Origin: Plantactinospora sp. BC1
GTDB taxonomy: Bacteria; Actinomycetota; Actinomycetes; Mycobacteriales; Micromonosporaceae
Length of the DNA: 64,000 nt
Direction: 5' to 3'
Assembly (NCBI RefSeq): GCF_003030345.1
Contig: NZ_CP028158.1
Location: 6,448,001 to 6,512,000 of the forward strand
Position 1 is the first letter of the stretch, and each line of letters starts with the position of its first letter. The position numbers and the translations under genes were made by a program. Under the pieces are notes generated by a model, which searched no databases, was not told the DNA's origin, and saw nothing but the letters and a program-made list of their open reading frames with translations. Shown piece after piece: positions 32,404 to 40,991 of the stretch.

Positions 32404-33189
32404 ATGGAGCCCATGCAGCCGGTACCGCTGGTCACCCTGCACGTCTGGCGGGTGCCGCCGCGCGCCCTGCCCCGGGCGCTGACCCGGATGGCCGTCGACC
32501 CGCGCCGGCTGCGGGCGGTTCCCGGCGTACGGTTCGGCAAGCTGCTCGGCACCGGCACGGGTACCGGATTCGGGCCCACCGACGCCGACCTGACCCGCTG
32601 GGCCGCGCTGGCCGTCTGGGCCGACCCGGAGCGGGCCGCCGCCTTCGACGAGTCACCGGTGGGCCGGGCCTGGCGGCGGATCGCCCTGGCCGGCGCCCGG
32701 CTCGACCTGGCTCCGCTGGCCAGCCGGGGCCGGTGGTCCGGGGTCGAGCCGTTCGGGGTACCCCCGTCCGGGCCGGACGGCGCCTCGGCGCGCACCGCAC
32801 CGGACCGGCCGGTGCTGGCGCTCACCCGGGCCCGGCTCCGACCGCTGCGCGCGGGTACCTTCTGGCGGGCCGTCCCGCCCGTCGCCGCCGCCCTGCGGGA
32901 CGCGTCCGGCCTGCTGGCCCGGTTCGGCATCGGCGAGGCGCCGCTCGGCTGGCAGGGCACGGTCAGCGTGTGGCGGAACGCGACGTACCTGCGTCAGTTC
33001 GCGTACCGTTCCCCCGAGCACCGCGCGGCGATCACTCGTACGCCCCGGCAACGCTGGTACGCCGAGGAACTGTTCGCGCGGTTCGAGGTATGCAATCTCG
33101 CCGGTGACCCGGCGGTGCTCGGCTGGGTCGGATCCGGCGGTGCCCCGGAGCCCGGCAGCGGTCAGGTAGTGAGGAGCGGACGACCATGA
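32404..33189 (+). CDS. crtA: Spheroidene monooxygenase-like protein (CrtA family)
   Basis: Protein of 261 aa from the ATG at 32404 (GGGGAGG 8 nt upstream). It resembles CrtA: LVTLHVWRVPPRALPRAL at the start, RFGKLLGTGTGTGFGPTDAD in the first third, FWRAVPPVAAALRDASGLLA and FAYRSPEHRAAI toward the end. CrtA enzymes introduce keto groups into acyclic carotenoids. First gene of a five-gene operon of overlapping frames that also encodes CruF-like hydratase, glycosyltransferase and CrtI/CrtD-like desaturase. Enzyme class is well supported; the actual carotenoid substrate is inferred to be acyclic or monocyclic. Confidence 0.8.
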   Translation: MEPMQPVPLVTLHVWRVPPRALPRALTRMAVDPRRLRAVPGVRFGKLLGTGTGTGFGPTDADLTRWAALAVWADPERAAAFDESPVGRAWRRIALAGARLDLAPLASRGRWSGVEPFGVPPSGPDGASARTAPDRPVLALTRARLRPLRAGTFWRAVPPVAAALRDASGLLARFGIGEAPLGWQGTVSVWRNATYLRQFAYRSPEHRAAITRTPRQRWYAEELFARFEVCNLAGDPAVLGWVGSGGAPEPGSGQVVRSGRP

Positions 33190-33737
33190 GGCTGGTGCCG
33201 TGGAAACCGGACGATCTCGCCCGGCGGCTCGACGAGGTGGTGTCGGTCTACGGCGAGGCGATGGGATATCGGGCCGAGTTGCTGGAGGCCCGCCGCGGCT
33301 ACATCGCGACCCACGTACGCCGGCCCGGGTTCCGTGCGGTGGCGACGTTGAGCAGCAACGGTCACCTGGTCGGCTTCGGTTACGGGTACCTCTCCGCCCC
33401 GGGGCAGTGGTGGCACGACCAGGTGTACAACGCGCTGCCCGGCGACGCCCGCAAGAGCTGGTTCGCCGACTGCTTCGAGGTGGTCGAGCTGCACGTCCGT
33501 CCGGCCGCCCAGGGGCACCAGCTCGGCGCCCGCCAGCTCCGCGCCCTGCTCGGGATGGCCGAGGGGAGCACCACGCTGCTCTCCACCCCGGAGGCGGACG
33601 AGCGGACCTCCCGGGCCTGGCGGCTCTACCGCAGGTTCGGCTTCGTCGACGTGCTGCGGGACTTCCGCTTCCCCGGTGACGAGCGGGCCTTCGCGGTGCT
33701 CGGCCGGGAGCTGCCGCTCCCCGCGCCGGAGCGATGA
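33186..33737 (+). CDS. GNAT-family N-acetyltransferase
   Basis: Protein of 183 aa with a GNAT fold. VVELHVRPAAQGHQLGARQL (residues ~98-117) is motif A with the acetyl-CoA loop Q/R-x-x-G-x-G/A, and SRAWRLYRRFGFVDVLRDF is the C-terminal motif B. The start overlaps the crtA stop by 4 nt (ATGA), and its stop overlaps the cruF start the same way. Translational coupling into a carotenoid operon is unusual for a GNAT protein; it could acylate the pigment's sugar or simply be hitch-hiking. Confidence 0.85.
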   Translation: MRLVPWKPDDLARRLDEVVSVYGEAMGYRAELLEARRGYIATHVRRPGFRAVATLSSNGHLVGFGYGYLSAPGQWWHDQVYNALPGDARKSWFADCFEVVELHVRPAAQGHQLGARQLRALLGMAEGSTTLLSTPEADERTSRAWRLYRRFGFVDVLRDFRFPGDERAFAVLGRELPLPAPER

Positions 33738-34567
33738 CCACCGGCGGCACCCCCACCGCAGGTACGGCCGCCGGAGGTACCGCCGCCGGGCGGCTGAGCT
33801 GGCTGCTGCTCGGCGTACTGGTGCTGGCGCAGATCGGCTATCCGCTGACCGGGGGCGCCGACCGGGCCCGGTTGACCGTCGCCACCGTCTGCCTCGGCTG
33901 GCTGCTGTCGGTGAGCCACGCCCTGCTCACCCGGGGAGCGCGGGTGGCCGCCGGGCTGGTACTGGTCACCACCGGCGGCGGGCTCGCGGTCGAGGCGCTC
34001 GGCGTGGCCACCGGCGTGCCGTTCGGCGGGTACGCCTACTCCGGCGCGCTGGGCCCGAAGCTGGTCGGGGTACCACTGGTCATCCCGCTGGCCTGGACCT
34101 GGATGGCCTGGCCGGCCTGGCTCGCCGCGGTCCGGCTCACCCGACCGGGGGCGGGTCGGGTCGCCCTGGCCGCCGTGGGGCTGGCCGGCTGGGACCTCTT
34201 CCTCGACCCGCAGATGGTCGCCGAGGGCTACTGGAGCTGGCGGGACCCGGATCCGGCCCTGCCGGGGGTGCCGGACGTGCCGATCAGCAACTATCTCGGC
34301 TGGCTGGTCTTCGCCGTACTCCTGATGGCGCTGCTCGGGCCGGTCGCCGGCCGGGCCGCCGGGCTCGCCGCCGACCGGGACGCCCCGATGCACGCCCTCT
34401 ACCTCTGGACCTACGCCGGCAGCCTCCTCGCGCACGCGGTCTTCCTCGACCTGCCCGCGTCGGCCGGCTGGGGCGGGCTGGCCATGGCGGTCGTCGCGGT
34501 ACCGCTCGCGGTGCGGCTGGCCCGACAGCGGCGACGGTCCCGCACCGGTGCCGCCGCACCCGCGTGA
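33734..34567 (+). CDS. cruF: CruF-like carotenoid hydratase (DUF422 membrane protein)
   Basis: Protein of 277 aa with about seven transmembrane helices and the family features AVEALGVATGVPFGGYAYSG, GWDLFLDPQMVAEGYWSW and VPISNYLGWLVFA. These match the bisanhydrobacterioruberin/gamma-carotene 1',2'-hydratase family (CruF). The reaction adds water to the C-1',2' double bond of an acyclic psi end, making a tertiary hydroxyl that can then be glycosylated. The gene overlaps its neighbours by 4 nt on both sides. The adjacent glycosyltransferase supports a hydroxylated, glycosylated carotenoid as product. Confidence 0.85.
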   Translation: MTTGGTPTAGTAAGGTAAGRLSWLLLGVLVLAQIGYPLTGGADRARLTVATVCLGWLLSVSHALLTRGARVAAGLVLVTTGGGLAVEALGVATGVPFGGYAYSGALGPKLVGVPLVIPLAWTWMAWPAWLAAVRLTRPGAGRVALAAVGLAGWDLFLDPQMVAEGYWSWRDPDPALPGVPDVPISNYLGWLVFAVLLMALLGPVAGRAAGLAADRDAPMHALYLWTYAGSLLAHAVFLDLPASAGWGGLAMAVVAVPLAVRLARQRRRSRTGAAAPA

Positions 34568-35700
34568 CCGGGACCCTGCCCGCCTGGGCGCTGACCGCCG
34601 TGCTCGGGCTGCTGGCCGGGCACGCCTGGCTGAACGCCAACCGCTGGCTGCGCCGTCCCCCGCCCGGCACCGCCGGCACCGACGAGCCGGTCGCGGTGCT
34701 GCTGCCGGTACGCGACGAGGCGACCCGGGTCGGGCCCTGCCTGCGGGCACTGCTCGCCCAGCGGGGCGTACCCGAGCTGGAGATCGTGGTGCTCGACGAC
34801 GGTTCGACCGACGGTACCGCCGAGGTGGTCCGGGCGGTCGCGGCCGGTGACCGGCGGGTACGCCTGCTCGACGGTGCGCCGCTGCCGCCGGGCTGGCTCG
34901 GCAAGCCGTACGCCTGCCAGCAGCTCGCCGACCGGGCCGGCCCGAAGGCGCGGGTGCTGGTCTTCGTGGACGCCGACGTGACGCTTCGCCCGTACGCGGT
35001 CGCCGCCGCCGTGCGGACGCTCCGGTCGGCGGAGGCGGTGCTGCTCTCCGCGTACCCCCGGATCGTCGCCGGCTCGGCGGCCGAGCGGCTGGTCCAGCCG
35101 CTGTTGCAGTGGCTCTGGCTGACCTTCCTGCCGCTGGCGGCGATGGAGCGTTCGCCCCGGCCGAGCCTGGCCGCCGCCGGTGGCCAGTTCCTGGTGCTGG
35201 ACCGGGCCGGCTACCGGCGGGCCGGCGGGCACGCGGCGGTCCGGGACCGGGTGTTGGAGGACATCGAGCTGGCCCGGGCGGTGAAGCGGTCCGGCGGCCG
35301 GATCGCGCTCGCCGACGGCTCCCGGCTGGCGCAGTGTCGGATGTACGGCTCCTGGCCGGAGCTGCGGGACGGCTACACCAAGTCGCTCTGGGCCGCGTTC
35401 GGGTCGCCGGCCGGCGCCACCGCCGTCGTGCTGCTGCTCCTCCTGCTGTACGCCCTGCCGCCGCTGCTCGCCGTCGGCGCCGCACTGGGCGGCGCGCCGA
35501 CGGTCGCCCTGGCGGCACTGCTCGGCTATCTGCTCGGGGTGCTCGGACGCCTGGTCAGCGCCCGGGCGACCGGTGGCCGGGGCTGGCCGGACGCGTTGGC
35601 ACATCCGTTGTCGGTCGCGCTCCTCGGTTGGCTCACCATCCGGTCGTACCATCTGCGAAGGCGGGGACGGCTCAGCTGGCGGGGCCGACCGGTGCGCTGA
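34564..35700 (+). CDS. Family 2 glycosyltransferase (CruG-like)
   Basis: Protein of 378 aa. It has an N-terminal membrane segment, a GT-A domain with VAVLLPVRDEATRVG, IVVLDDGSTDGT (nucleotide-binding Asp pair) and the DAD motif in FVDADVTLRPYA, an acceptor-site EDIELARAV, then three C-terminal membrane helices. This matches membrane GT2 enzymes of carotenoid clusters such as CruG. It would transfer a sugar to the hydroxyl created by CruF. The GTG start overlaps the cruF stop (GTGA). Confidence 0.82.
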   Translation: MTGTLPAWALTAVLGLLAGHAWLNANRWLRRPPPGTAGTDEPVAVLLPVRDEATRVGPCLRALLAQRGVPELEIVVLDDGSTDGTAEVVRAVAAGDRRVRLLDGAPLPPGWLGKPYACQQLADRAGPKARVLVFVDADVTLRPYAVAAAVRTLRSAEAVLLSAYPRIVAGSAAERLVQPLLQWLWLTFLPLAAMERSPRPSLAAAGGQFLVLDRAGYRRAGGHAAVRDRVLEDIELARAVKRSGGRIALADGSRLAQCRMYGSWPELRDGYTKSLWAAFGSPAGATAVVLLLLLLYALPPLLAVGAALGGAPTVALAALLGYLLGVLGRLVSARATGGRGWPDALAHPLSVALLGWLTIRSYHLRRRGRLSWRGRPVR

Positions 35701-35717
35701 CGAGGGGGCGTACGCAG

Positions 35718-37214
35718 GTGAGTCGGGTGGTCGTCATCGGTGCCGGCGTCGGCGGGCTGGCCGCCGCGGCCCGGGCAGCGGCGCTCGGCCACGAGGTCAC
35801 CGTCTACGAGCGGTCCGACGTGGTCGGCGGCAAGCTCGGCCGGTACGCCCGGGAGACGCCGCTCGGGACGTTCCGGTTCGACACCGGCCCCAGCCTGCTC
35901 ACCCTGCCGCAGGTCTTCGCCGACCTGTTCGAGGCGACCGGCGCCAAACTGGACGAGTACCTCGACCTGACCCCGCTGGACCCGATCGTCCGGCACGTCT
36001 TCCCGTCGTCGGCCACCTCTGCGGCGACGGTGCTCGACTCGGGTGCCGATCCGGAGGTCTTCGCGGCCCGGATCGCCGAGCGGTTCGGCGGGCCGGCCGC
36101 CGACGACTGGCGGCGGCTGTGGCGCCGCGCCGAGCGGATCTGGACGGCCTCCTGGCGGGACGTGCTGCGTCGCCCCGTCGACTCGCCCCGGGACCTGGCG
36201 AGGCTCGCCTGGCGGCTCGGCGACCTGGCCGCGATCGCCCCCGGCCGGACCCTGCGCGACCTGGGCCGGCGCTACCTGCGCGACCCCCGGCTCCGGATGC
36301 TGCTGGACCGGTACGCCACCTACACCGGCGCCGATCCGCGCCGGGCGCCGGCCGCGCTCGCCGCCATCCCGTACGCGGAGCTGACCTTCGGCGGCTGGTA
36401 TCCGCGCGGCGGGCTCGGCACCATCGCCGACGCGCTGCTCTCCCGCTGTCTCGACCTCGGGGTGGTGGTGGCGACCGGCAGCACCGTCACCGGCATCGAG
36501 GCGGCCGGCGGCCGGGTGCACGGGGTACGCCTGGCCGGTGCCGTACGTCCGGTACCGGCGGACGTGGTGGTGGCGAACACCGACGCGCTGACCCTCTATC
36601 GGGACCTGCTGCCGACCCCGGAGCGGCTGGCCGGGCTGGCCGACCGCAGCCTGGCCGGCTTCGTACTGCTGCTCGGGGTGCGCGGCGACTCCGGCCTGGC
36701 CCACCACAACGTCTTCTTTCCGACCGACTACGACGCCGAGTTCGACGCGGTCTTCGGCGATCCGGGTCGGGGCGTACCGGCCCGCCCGGTGGCCGACCCG
36801 ACGGTCTTCGTCAGCGTGCCGGACGACCCGCTGGTCCGGCCGGCCGGGCACGAGGCGTGGTTCGTGCTGGTCAACGCGCCCCGGCAGGGGCGGACGCTGG
36901 GCGGGGTCGACTGGCGGCGGCCGGGGCTGGCGGACGCCTACGCCGACCGGGTGCTCCAGGTGCTCGCCGACCGGGGTGTGGAGGTGCGGGACCGGCTGCT
37001 CTTCCGACAGGTGCGTACCCCGGCCGACCTGGCCGGCGCGGCCGGCGCCCCGGGCGGGGCGATCCACGGCAGCGTCGGCGGGCTGCTGCGGCCGGCGAAC
37101 CGGGGTCCGGCGCGCGGCCTCTTCCTGGTCGGCGGCTCCACCCACCCGGGCGGTGGCCTGCCGATGGTGGCGCTCTCCGCGCAGATCGTCGCGGCCGAGA
37201 TCGGCCCGGCCTGA
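35718..37214 (+). CDS. Phytoene desaturase family protein (CrtI/CrtD-like)
   Basis: FAD-dependent carotenoid desaturase, 498 aa. The N-terminal dinucleotide fold is VVVIGAGVGGLAAAARAA, followed by the family marker FDTGPSLLTLP. GGWYPRGGLGTIADAL lies in the middle and the C-terminal signature is LVGGSTHPGGGLPMVALSA. The GTG at 35718 lies 17 nt after the glycosyltransferase stop. Because the operon encodes CruF but no phytoene synthase, this could be the 3',4'-desaturase (CrtD role) acting after hydration, or the main CrtI; sequence alone does not decide. Confidence 0.85.
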   Translation: MSRVVVIGAGVGGLAAAARAAALGHEVTVYERSDVVGGKLGRYARETPLGTFRFDTGPSLLTLPQVFADLFEATGAKLDEYLDLTPLDPIVRHVFPSSATSAATVLDSGADPEVFAARIAERFGGPAADDWRRLWRRAERIWTASWRDVLRRPVDSPRDLARLAWRLGDLAAIAPGRTLRDLGRRYLRDPRLRMLLDRYATYTGADPRRAPAALAAIPYAELTFGGWYPRGGLGTIADALLSRCLDLGVVVATGSTVTGIEAAGGRVHGVRLAGAVRPVPADVVVANTDALTLYRDLLPTPERLAGLADRSLAGFVLLLGVRGDSGLAHHNVFFPTDYDAEFDAVFGDPGRGVPARPVADPTVFVSVPDDPLVRPAGHEAWFVLVNAPRQGRTLGGVDWRRPGLADAYADRVLQVLADRGVEVRDRLLFRQVRTPADLAGAAGAPGGAIHGSVGGLLRPANRGPARGLFLVGGSTHPGGGLPMVALSAQIVAAEIGPA

Positions 37215-37232
37215 CCGGCCCGCGCCGGAGAC

Positions 37233-38435
37233 TCAGCCCGGCGGCTGCCGGTAGGTGACCCGCCGGATCAACACCTCGAACGGTCCGCGCCGTCCGGTCC
37301 GGCGCATCCAGTCGGCCAGCAGCACGGTACCCAGCCAGGTCGTGGCGGCCAGTGCCGCCGTGCCGGCGACGGTGAGGGTGCCGGAGAGGTCGAGCAGGAA
37401 CGGGGTGAAGGCGACGGCCCAGACGATCGACTGGGCCAGGTAGCAGGTCATGGAGCGCTGGCCGGTGGCGGCGATCGCGTCGACCACCGGCCGGGGGTGG
37501 CGGGCCTGGAGCCGGGCCGCGACCAGCGACAGCAGCGCGGCGTACCCGAGGCCGCCGAGCAGCCCCGTCGCGTCGTGCAGCGGACCCGGCAGTTCGAGGG
37601 CCGCCCGGTCCGGCACCGCCAGCACACCGGCGAGGATCAACGAGATCGGCTGGGCACCGAGCACCGCCGCGCCGATCCCGGCCACCGCCGTGCCGCGCAG
37701 CAGCCTCCGGTGTCGCTGCGGCTGCTCCAGCACGCGTCGGCGCCCCGCCCACAGCCCGAGCGCGAACGGGCAGGCGAAGCCGAGCGGCCCGAGCAGGGCG
37801 ACGTAGAGCGACACCGGAGCACGCTGCACGACCATGGCGAGCGGGTCCGGCGGAAGCATCGAGACGTGCGGCGGGTCGGTGCTGATCGTCAACGAGTCGG
37901 CCCCCGGCAGCGCACCGAGCAGGAAGAAGAGGACGGCCGTCGACAGCAGCCAGCGGTCCCGGCGGCGTACCAGCCAGGCGCCCGCGAACAGCAGTACCCC
38001 GTACGCGGCCAGGATGTCGCCGACGTAGAGGAGTACCGCGTGCAGGAAACCCACCACCACCAGCACCAGGCTGCGTCGCCACAGCAGCCGGCGTACGGCC
38101 CGTGGCCCGAGCGCCTCCTGCCGGTGCGCGATCCGGGCGACCCCGTACCCGAACAGGAGCCCGAACATCGGGAACGCCCGACCGTCGACGAAGGTCGCGA
38201 GCAGCCAGGTGACGGTCCGGTCGAGGGCCGAGCCGTCCTGCGGGTAGCCACCCAGCACCGATGCGCCGCGCAGGAAGTAGTGCGAGTTGGCCAGGGCGAT
38301 GAACAGCAGCATGAAGCCGCGGGCCAGGTCGGGTCCGAGAGCGCGGGTCGACAGTGGCGCCGGGCGGGCCGCACTCGACGTCGTCGGCCGGCTCGGGGGC
38401 TGGTCCGTCAGGTCGGGGCGACGGTGCACTGTCAT
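37233..38435 (-). CDS. DUF418 multi-pass membrane protein
   Basis: Protein of 400 aa from the ATG at 38435. After a hydrophilic N-terminus it has about ten hydrophobic segments. GPDLARGFMLLFIALANSHYF and MFGLLFGYGVARIAHRQ are typical of the first half of DUF418/acyltransferase-like proteins, and AATGQRSMTCYLAQSIVW of the C-terminal DUF418 domain. Function unknown; such proteins are suspected envelope acyltransferase relatives. Only 18 bp separate its stop from that of the carotenoid operon, with which it is convergent. Confidence 0.88.
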   Translation of the reverse strand: MTVHRRPDLTDQPPSRPTTSSAARPAPLSTRALGPDLARGFMLLFIALANSHYFLRGASVLGGYPQDGSALDRTVTWLLATFVDGRAFPMFGLLFGYGVARIAHRQEALGPRAVRRLLWRRSLVLVVVGFLHAVLLYVGDILAAYGVLLFAGAWLVRRRDRWLLSTAVLFFLLGALPGADSLTISTDPPHVSMLPPDPLAMVVQRAPVSLYVALLGPLGFACPFALGLWAGRRRVLEQPQRHRRLLRGTAVAGIGAAVLGAQPISLILAGVLAVPDRAALELPGPLHDATGLLGGLGYAALLSLVAARLQARHPRPVVDAIAATGQRSMTCYLAQSIVWAVAFTPFLLDLSGTLTVAGTAALAATTWLGTVLLADWMRRTGRRGPFEVLIRRVTYRQPPG

Positions 38436-38528
38436 GCCCAGAGCCAACCAGGGTCGGGTACCGGTTCTCGTCGTGCTTCGGTCGGTAAGGGATCGACCAA
38501 AGTCGGTCGCCGGCATCGACGACCGATC

Positions 38529-38576
38529 CGGCTCAACGGCTCAACGGCTCAACGGCTCCACGGCTCCACGGCTCAC
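38529..38576. repeat. 8-bp tandem repeat, six copies
   Basis: CGGCTCAA three times, then CGGCTCCA twice and CGGCTCAC, between the divergent/downstream ends of the DUF418 and phosphatidyltransferase genes. The unit is not a multiple of three and no gene runs through it. Confidence 0.9.
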
Positions 38577-38619
38577 CGTGCCGGGCCGTCCGCTCGGAGC
38601 CTCGGCGGCAGCGTCGACG

Positions 38620-39510
38620 TCACTCGGGCGGTTCGCGGCGGCTCAGTTCCATCCCGGTCGGCTCGCGGCGGGCCAGTTCCTTGCCGGGGAGGATCTCGTC
38701 GCCGGTCGGCGCCTCCCCGATCGGGTGCCGGCCGGACGACTCCGCACCGACCGGCCGACCGGCGGACGGCTGCCCGGCCGGGTCGCCGCCGCCACCCGCT
38801 CCCCTGCCGGTCGACTCCCGGCCGGTGTCCAGCGACCGGCGGACCGCCGAGAGCAACTGGACCATGCCGAAGAAGCCGAGCAGCACCCAGACGGCGGTCG
38901 CCAGGGTGATCGTGCCGGCCGCCAGCTCCGGCATGACCAGGTGCGCCAGCCCGGCGACCAGTAGTCCCACCACGGCGACGCTGACCCGGCTCGGCCGCTC
39001 CCCGACGGTGACGGTGCCGATCTCCTTCATCCCCGCCGAGACCGAACGGGCCCGGGTGTACTCGTGCAACCAGGAGAGCCCACCGGCCGCCACCACCAGT
39101 GCGCCGGGGGCGCCCACCAGCCAGAAGGCGATCAGCCAGCAGACCTCGCCGACCCGGTCGGCGAGCGAGTCGTAGACGTACCCGAGTCGGGTGGTCCGGC
39201 CGGTGACCACGGCGACGGCGCCGTCGATGCTGTCCGCCACGGCGGCGAGCAGCACGAACCCCGCCGCCAGGAGCGGCCCGAGCGGCCCCGGCCGGGACTG
39301 GGCGACCGCCACCGGTACGGCGACGCAGAGCAGCACCCCGAGCACCGTCACCGCGGTCGGCGACACGTGCAGCCGGGCGAGGAAGCAGCCCAGGACGTAC
39401 GACATCCGCAGCCAGCGGCGCACCGACGTGGTGGCCATCCGGGGGTCGAAGCCGCCGTGCAGCCGCGCCCACTTGTTGGCGTACTCGTCCCACGTCAACC
39501 GGTTGCCCAC
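38620..39510 (-). CDS. CDP-alcohol phosphatidyltransferase family protein
   Basis: Protein of 296 aa with about five to six membrane helices and the active-site motif DSIDGAVAVVTGRTTRLG followed by DSLADR (residues ~92-118). This matches the D-x3-D-G-x2-A-x8-G-x3-D-x3-D pattern of CDP-alcohol phosphotransferases except that the usual Arg after A is replaced. The enzyme would join a CDP-activated lipid or alcohol to an alcohol acceptor. The last 65 residues are a low-complexity hydrophilic tail. GTG start at 39510. Confidence 0.85.
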   Translation of the reverse strand: MGNRLTWDEYANKWARLHGGFDPRMATTSVRRWLRMSYVLGCFLARLHVSPTAVTVLGVLLCVAVPVAVAQSRPGPLGPLLAAGFVLLAAVADSIDGAVAVVTGRTTRLGYVYDSLADRVGEVCWLIAFWLVGAPGALVVAAGGLSWLHEYTRARSVSAGMKEIGTVTVGERPSRVSVAVVGLLVAGLAHLVMPELAAGTITLATAVWVLLGFFGMVQLLSAVRRSLDTGRESTGRGAGGGGDPAGQPSAGRPVGAESSGRHPIGEAPTGDEILPGKELARREPTGMELSRREPPE

Positions 39511-39574
39511 GTTGGCTCAACCTCCGGACGGCGGCCCAGGTCGCGCCTGCGGCGCCGGCCCGGGCCGCATCCGG

Positions 39575-40492
39575 TCAGACTCCGACGCCGGCCTGGAGGC
39601 TCTGCCAGACCTCCCGGGTCGCGGTCGATCGGTTGAGGGTGATGAAGTGGATCCCCGGCACACCTTCGTCGAGCAGCCGGCGGCACATCTCGCTGGCCTG
39701 CTGGATGCCGAGTTGGCGGACCGCCTCCGGGTCGTCGGCGATCCGGTCGAACTGCGCGGCCAGCGCGGACGGGAACGGTGCCCCGGAGAGCTGCTGGGAG
39801 CGTTCGATCGTGCTGAGCTGGGTCACCGGCATGACGCCGGGCAGGATCGGGGTGTCGCAGCCGGCCGCCGCGACCCGGTCGCGCAACCGCAGGTAGTCGT
39901 CGGCGTCGAAGAACATCTGGGTGATCGCGAAGTCCGCTCCGGCCCGGCACTTCTGGATGAAGTACCGCGTGTCGGTGGCGATGTCCGGCGAGCGGGGGTG
40001 CTTGTACGGGAACGCCGCCACCCCGACGCTGAAGTCGCCCGCCTCGCGGACCAGCCGGACCAGTTCCTCGGCGTAGAGCACGCCGGTCGGGTGTTGCACC
40101 CACTCGCCCATCGGGTCGCCCGGCGGGTCGCCGCGCACCGCGAGCACGTTGCGCACCCCGGCGCCGGCCAGCCGGCCGATCACGTTGCGCAGCTCGGCGA
40201 CCGAGTGGTTGACGGCGGTCAGATGCGCCATCGGCAGCAGGGTCGTCTCGGTCGCGACCCGCTCGGTCACCGCGACGGTGGTGTCCCGGCTCGACCCGCC
40301 GGCACCGTAGGTGACCGAGACGAACGAGGGACGCAGCGACTCCAGCTCGCGGATCGCCTGCCAGAGCAGCCGCTCGCCCTTCTCCGTCTTGGGCGGGAAG
40401 AACTCGAAGGAGAAGGTCGGCGAGGGACCACGGACCAGGTCCCCGATCGCCGGCCGCGAGTCGGGGAGGACGGAGGGAAGACCGAGCGCCAC
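39575..40492 (-). CDS. metF: 5,10-methylenetetrahydrofolate reductase
   Basis: Protein of 305 aa that reduces methylene-THF to 5-methyl-THF for methionine synthesis. MetF barrel motifs are FSFEFFPPKTEKGE (residues ~27-40), VSVTYGAGGSSRD, VLAVRGDPPGD, ITQMFFDADDYLR and PGVMPVT. The GTG start is fixed by a TAGAGT -10 ending 6 nt upstream. Its position and orientation ahead of the GGPP synthase, mannosyltransferase, Rv2175c-like and pknL genes mirror Rv2172c in M. tuberculosis. Confidence 0.95.
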   Translation of the reverse strand: MALGLPSVLPDSRPAIGDLVRGPSPTFSFEFFPPKTEKGERLLWQAIRELESLRPSFVSVTYGAGGSSRDTTVAVTERVATETTLLPMAHLTAVNHSVAELRNVIGRLAGAGVRNVLAVRGDPPGDPMGEWVQHPTGVLYAEELVRLVREAGDFSVGVAAFPYKHPRSPDIATDTRYFIQKCRAGADFAITQMFFDADDYLRLRDRVAAAGCDTPILPGVMPVTQLSTIERSQQLSGAPFPSALAAQFDRIADDPEAVRQLGIQQASEMCRRLLDEGVPGIHFITLNRSTATREVWQSLQAGVGV

Positions 40493-40498
40493 GCCGCG

Positions 40499-40504
40499 AC
40501 TCTA
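40499..40504 (-). promoter_or_regulatory. -10 element of leaderless metF
   Basis: Reverse-strand TAGAGT ends 6 nt before the metF GTG at 40492. Confidence 0.5.
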
Positions 40505-40574
40505 CCGGTCGGGCCGGCCTGGTCCCGCACCATTGGGCCCTGTTGGGGGCGGGAAGTCCGCTTTTCGGTCCCAT

Positions 40575-40850
40575 CTAGCGGTCACCACGGCGTTGCGGGC
40601 CGCGGCAGGCCGCGAGCAGTCCGCGTACGGCGATCTGCCGGCCGTGGCAGGGCCAGGGGTCGGCGCAGGCACGGCAGACGTTCGGTCCGGCCGGGCCGGA
40701 GAGCCTGTTCCCCGGCTCGGCGGGGAGTGGACTGTGCTCCCGGTGCAGGCGTATGGCGAGCCGCCAGGCCATCGGGTGCACCACCTCGGGCGGTGGCTCG
40801 TCGGGTGGGTCCTCCGGGTCGAACGGCAACTCGCTGGGCACGGCGGGCAC
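40575..40850 (-). CDS. Small CxxC-PWPC motif protein
   Basis: Protein of 91 aa with an acidic, Pro-rich N-terminus (DPEDPPDEPPPE), a basic middle and the cysteine motif CRACADPWPC followed by an amphipathic Arg-rich helix. The motif recurs in a 101-aa protein 1.3 kb away (41849-42154), although the rest of the two proteins differs. Three closely spaced Cys plus His suggests a metal site. Function unknown; similar small proteins occur next to XRE-type regulators in actinomycetes. Confidence 0.65.
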   Translation of the reverse strand: MPAVPSELPFDPEDPPDEPPPEVVHPMAWRLAIRLHREHSPLPAEPGNRLSGPAGPNVCRACADPWPCHGRQIAVRGLLAACRGPQRRGDR

Positions 40851-40991
40851 TCCTCGACTCCTCGATCGGACACCGCCGGTCGGTGGTGCCGTCGGTTGTC
40901 GATCGAACGGCGGATCGGGCCGCGGTGGAGGAGCCAGCGGGGCGGGGCCAGCCCGCTGGCCCCGGGGCCAGCGTCGGGGCCAGCCGCCGCG

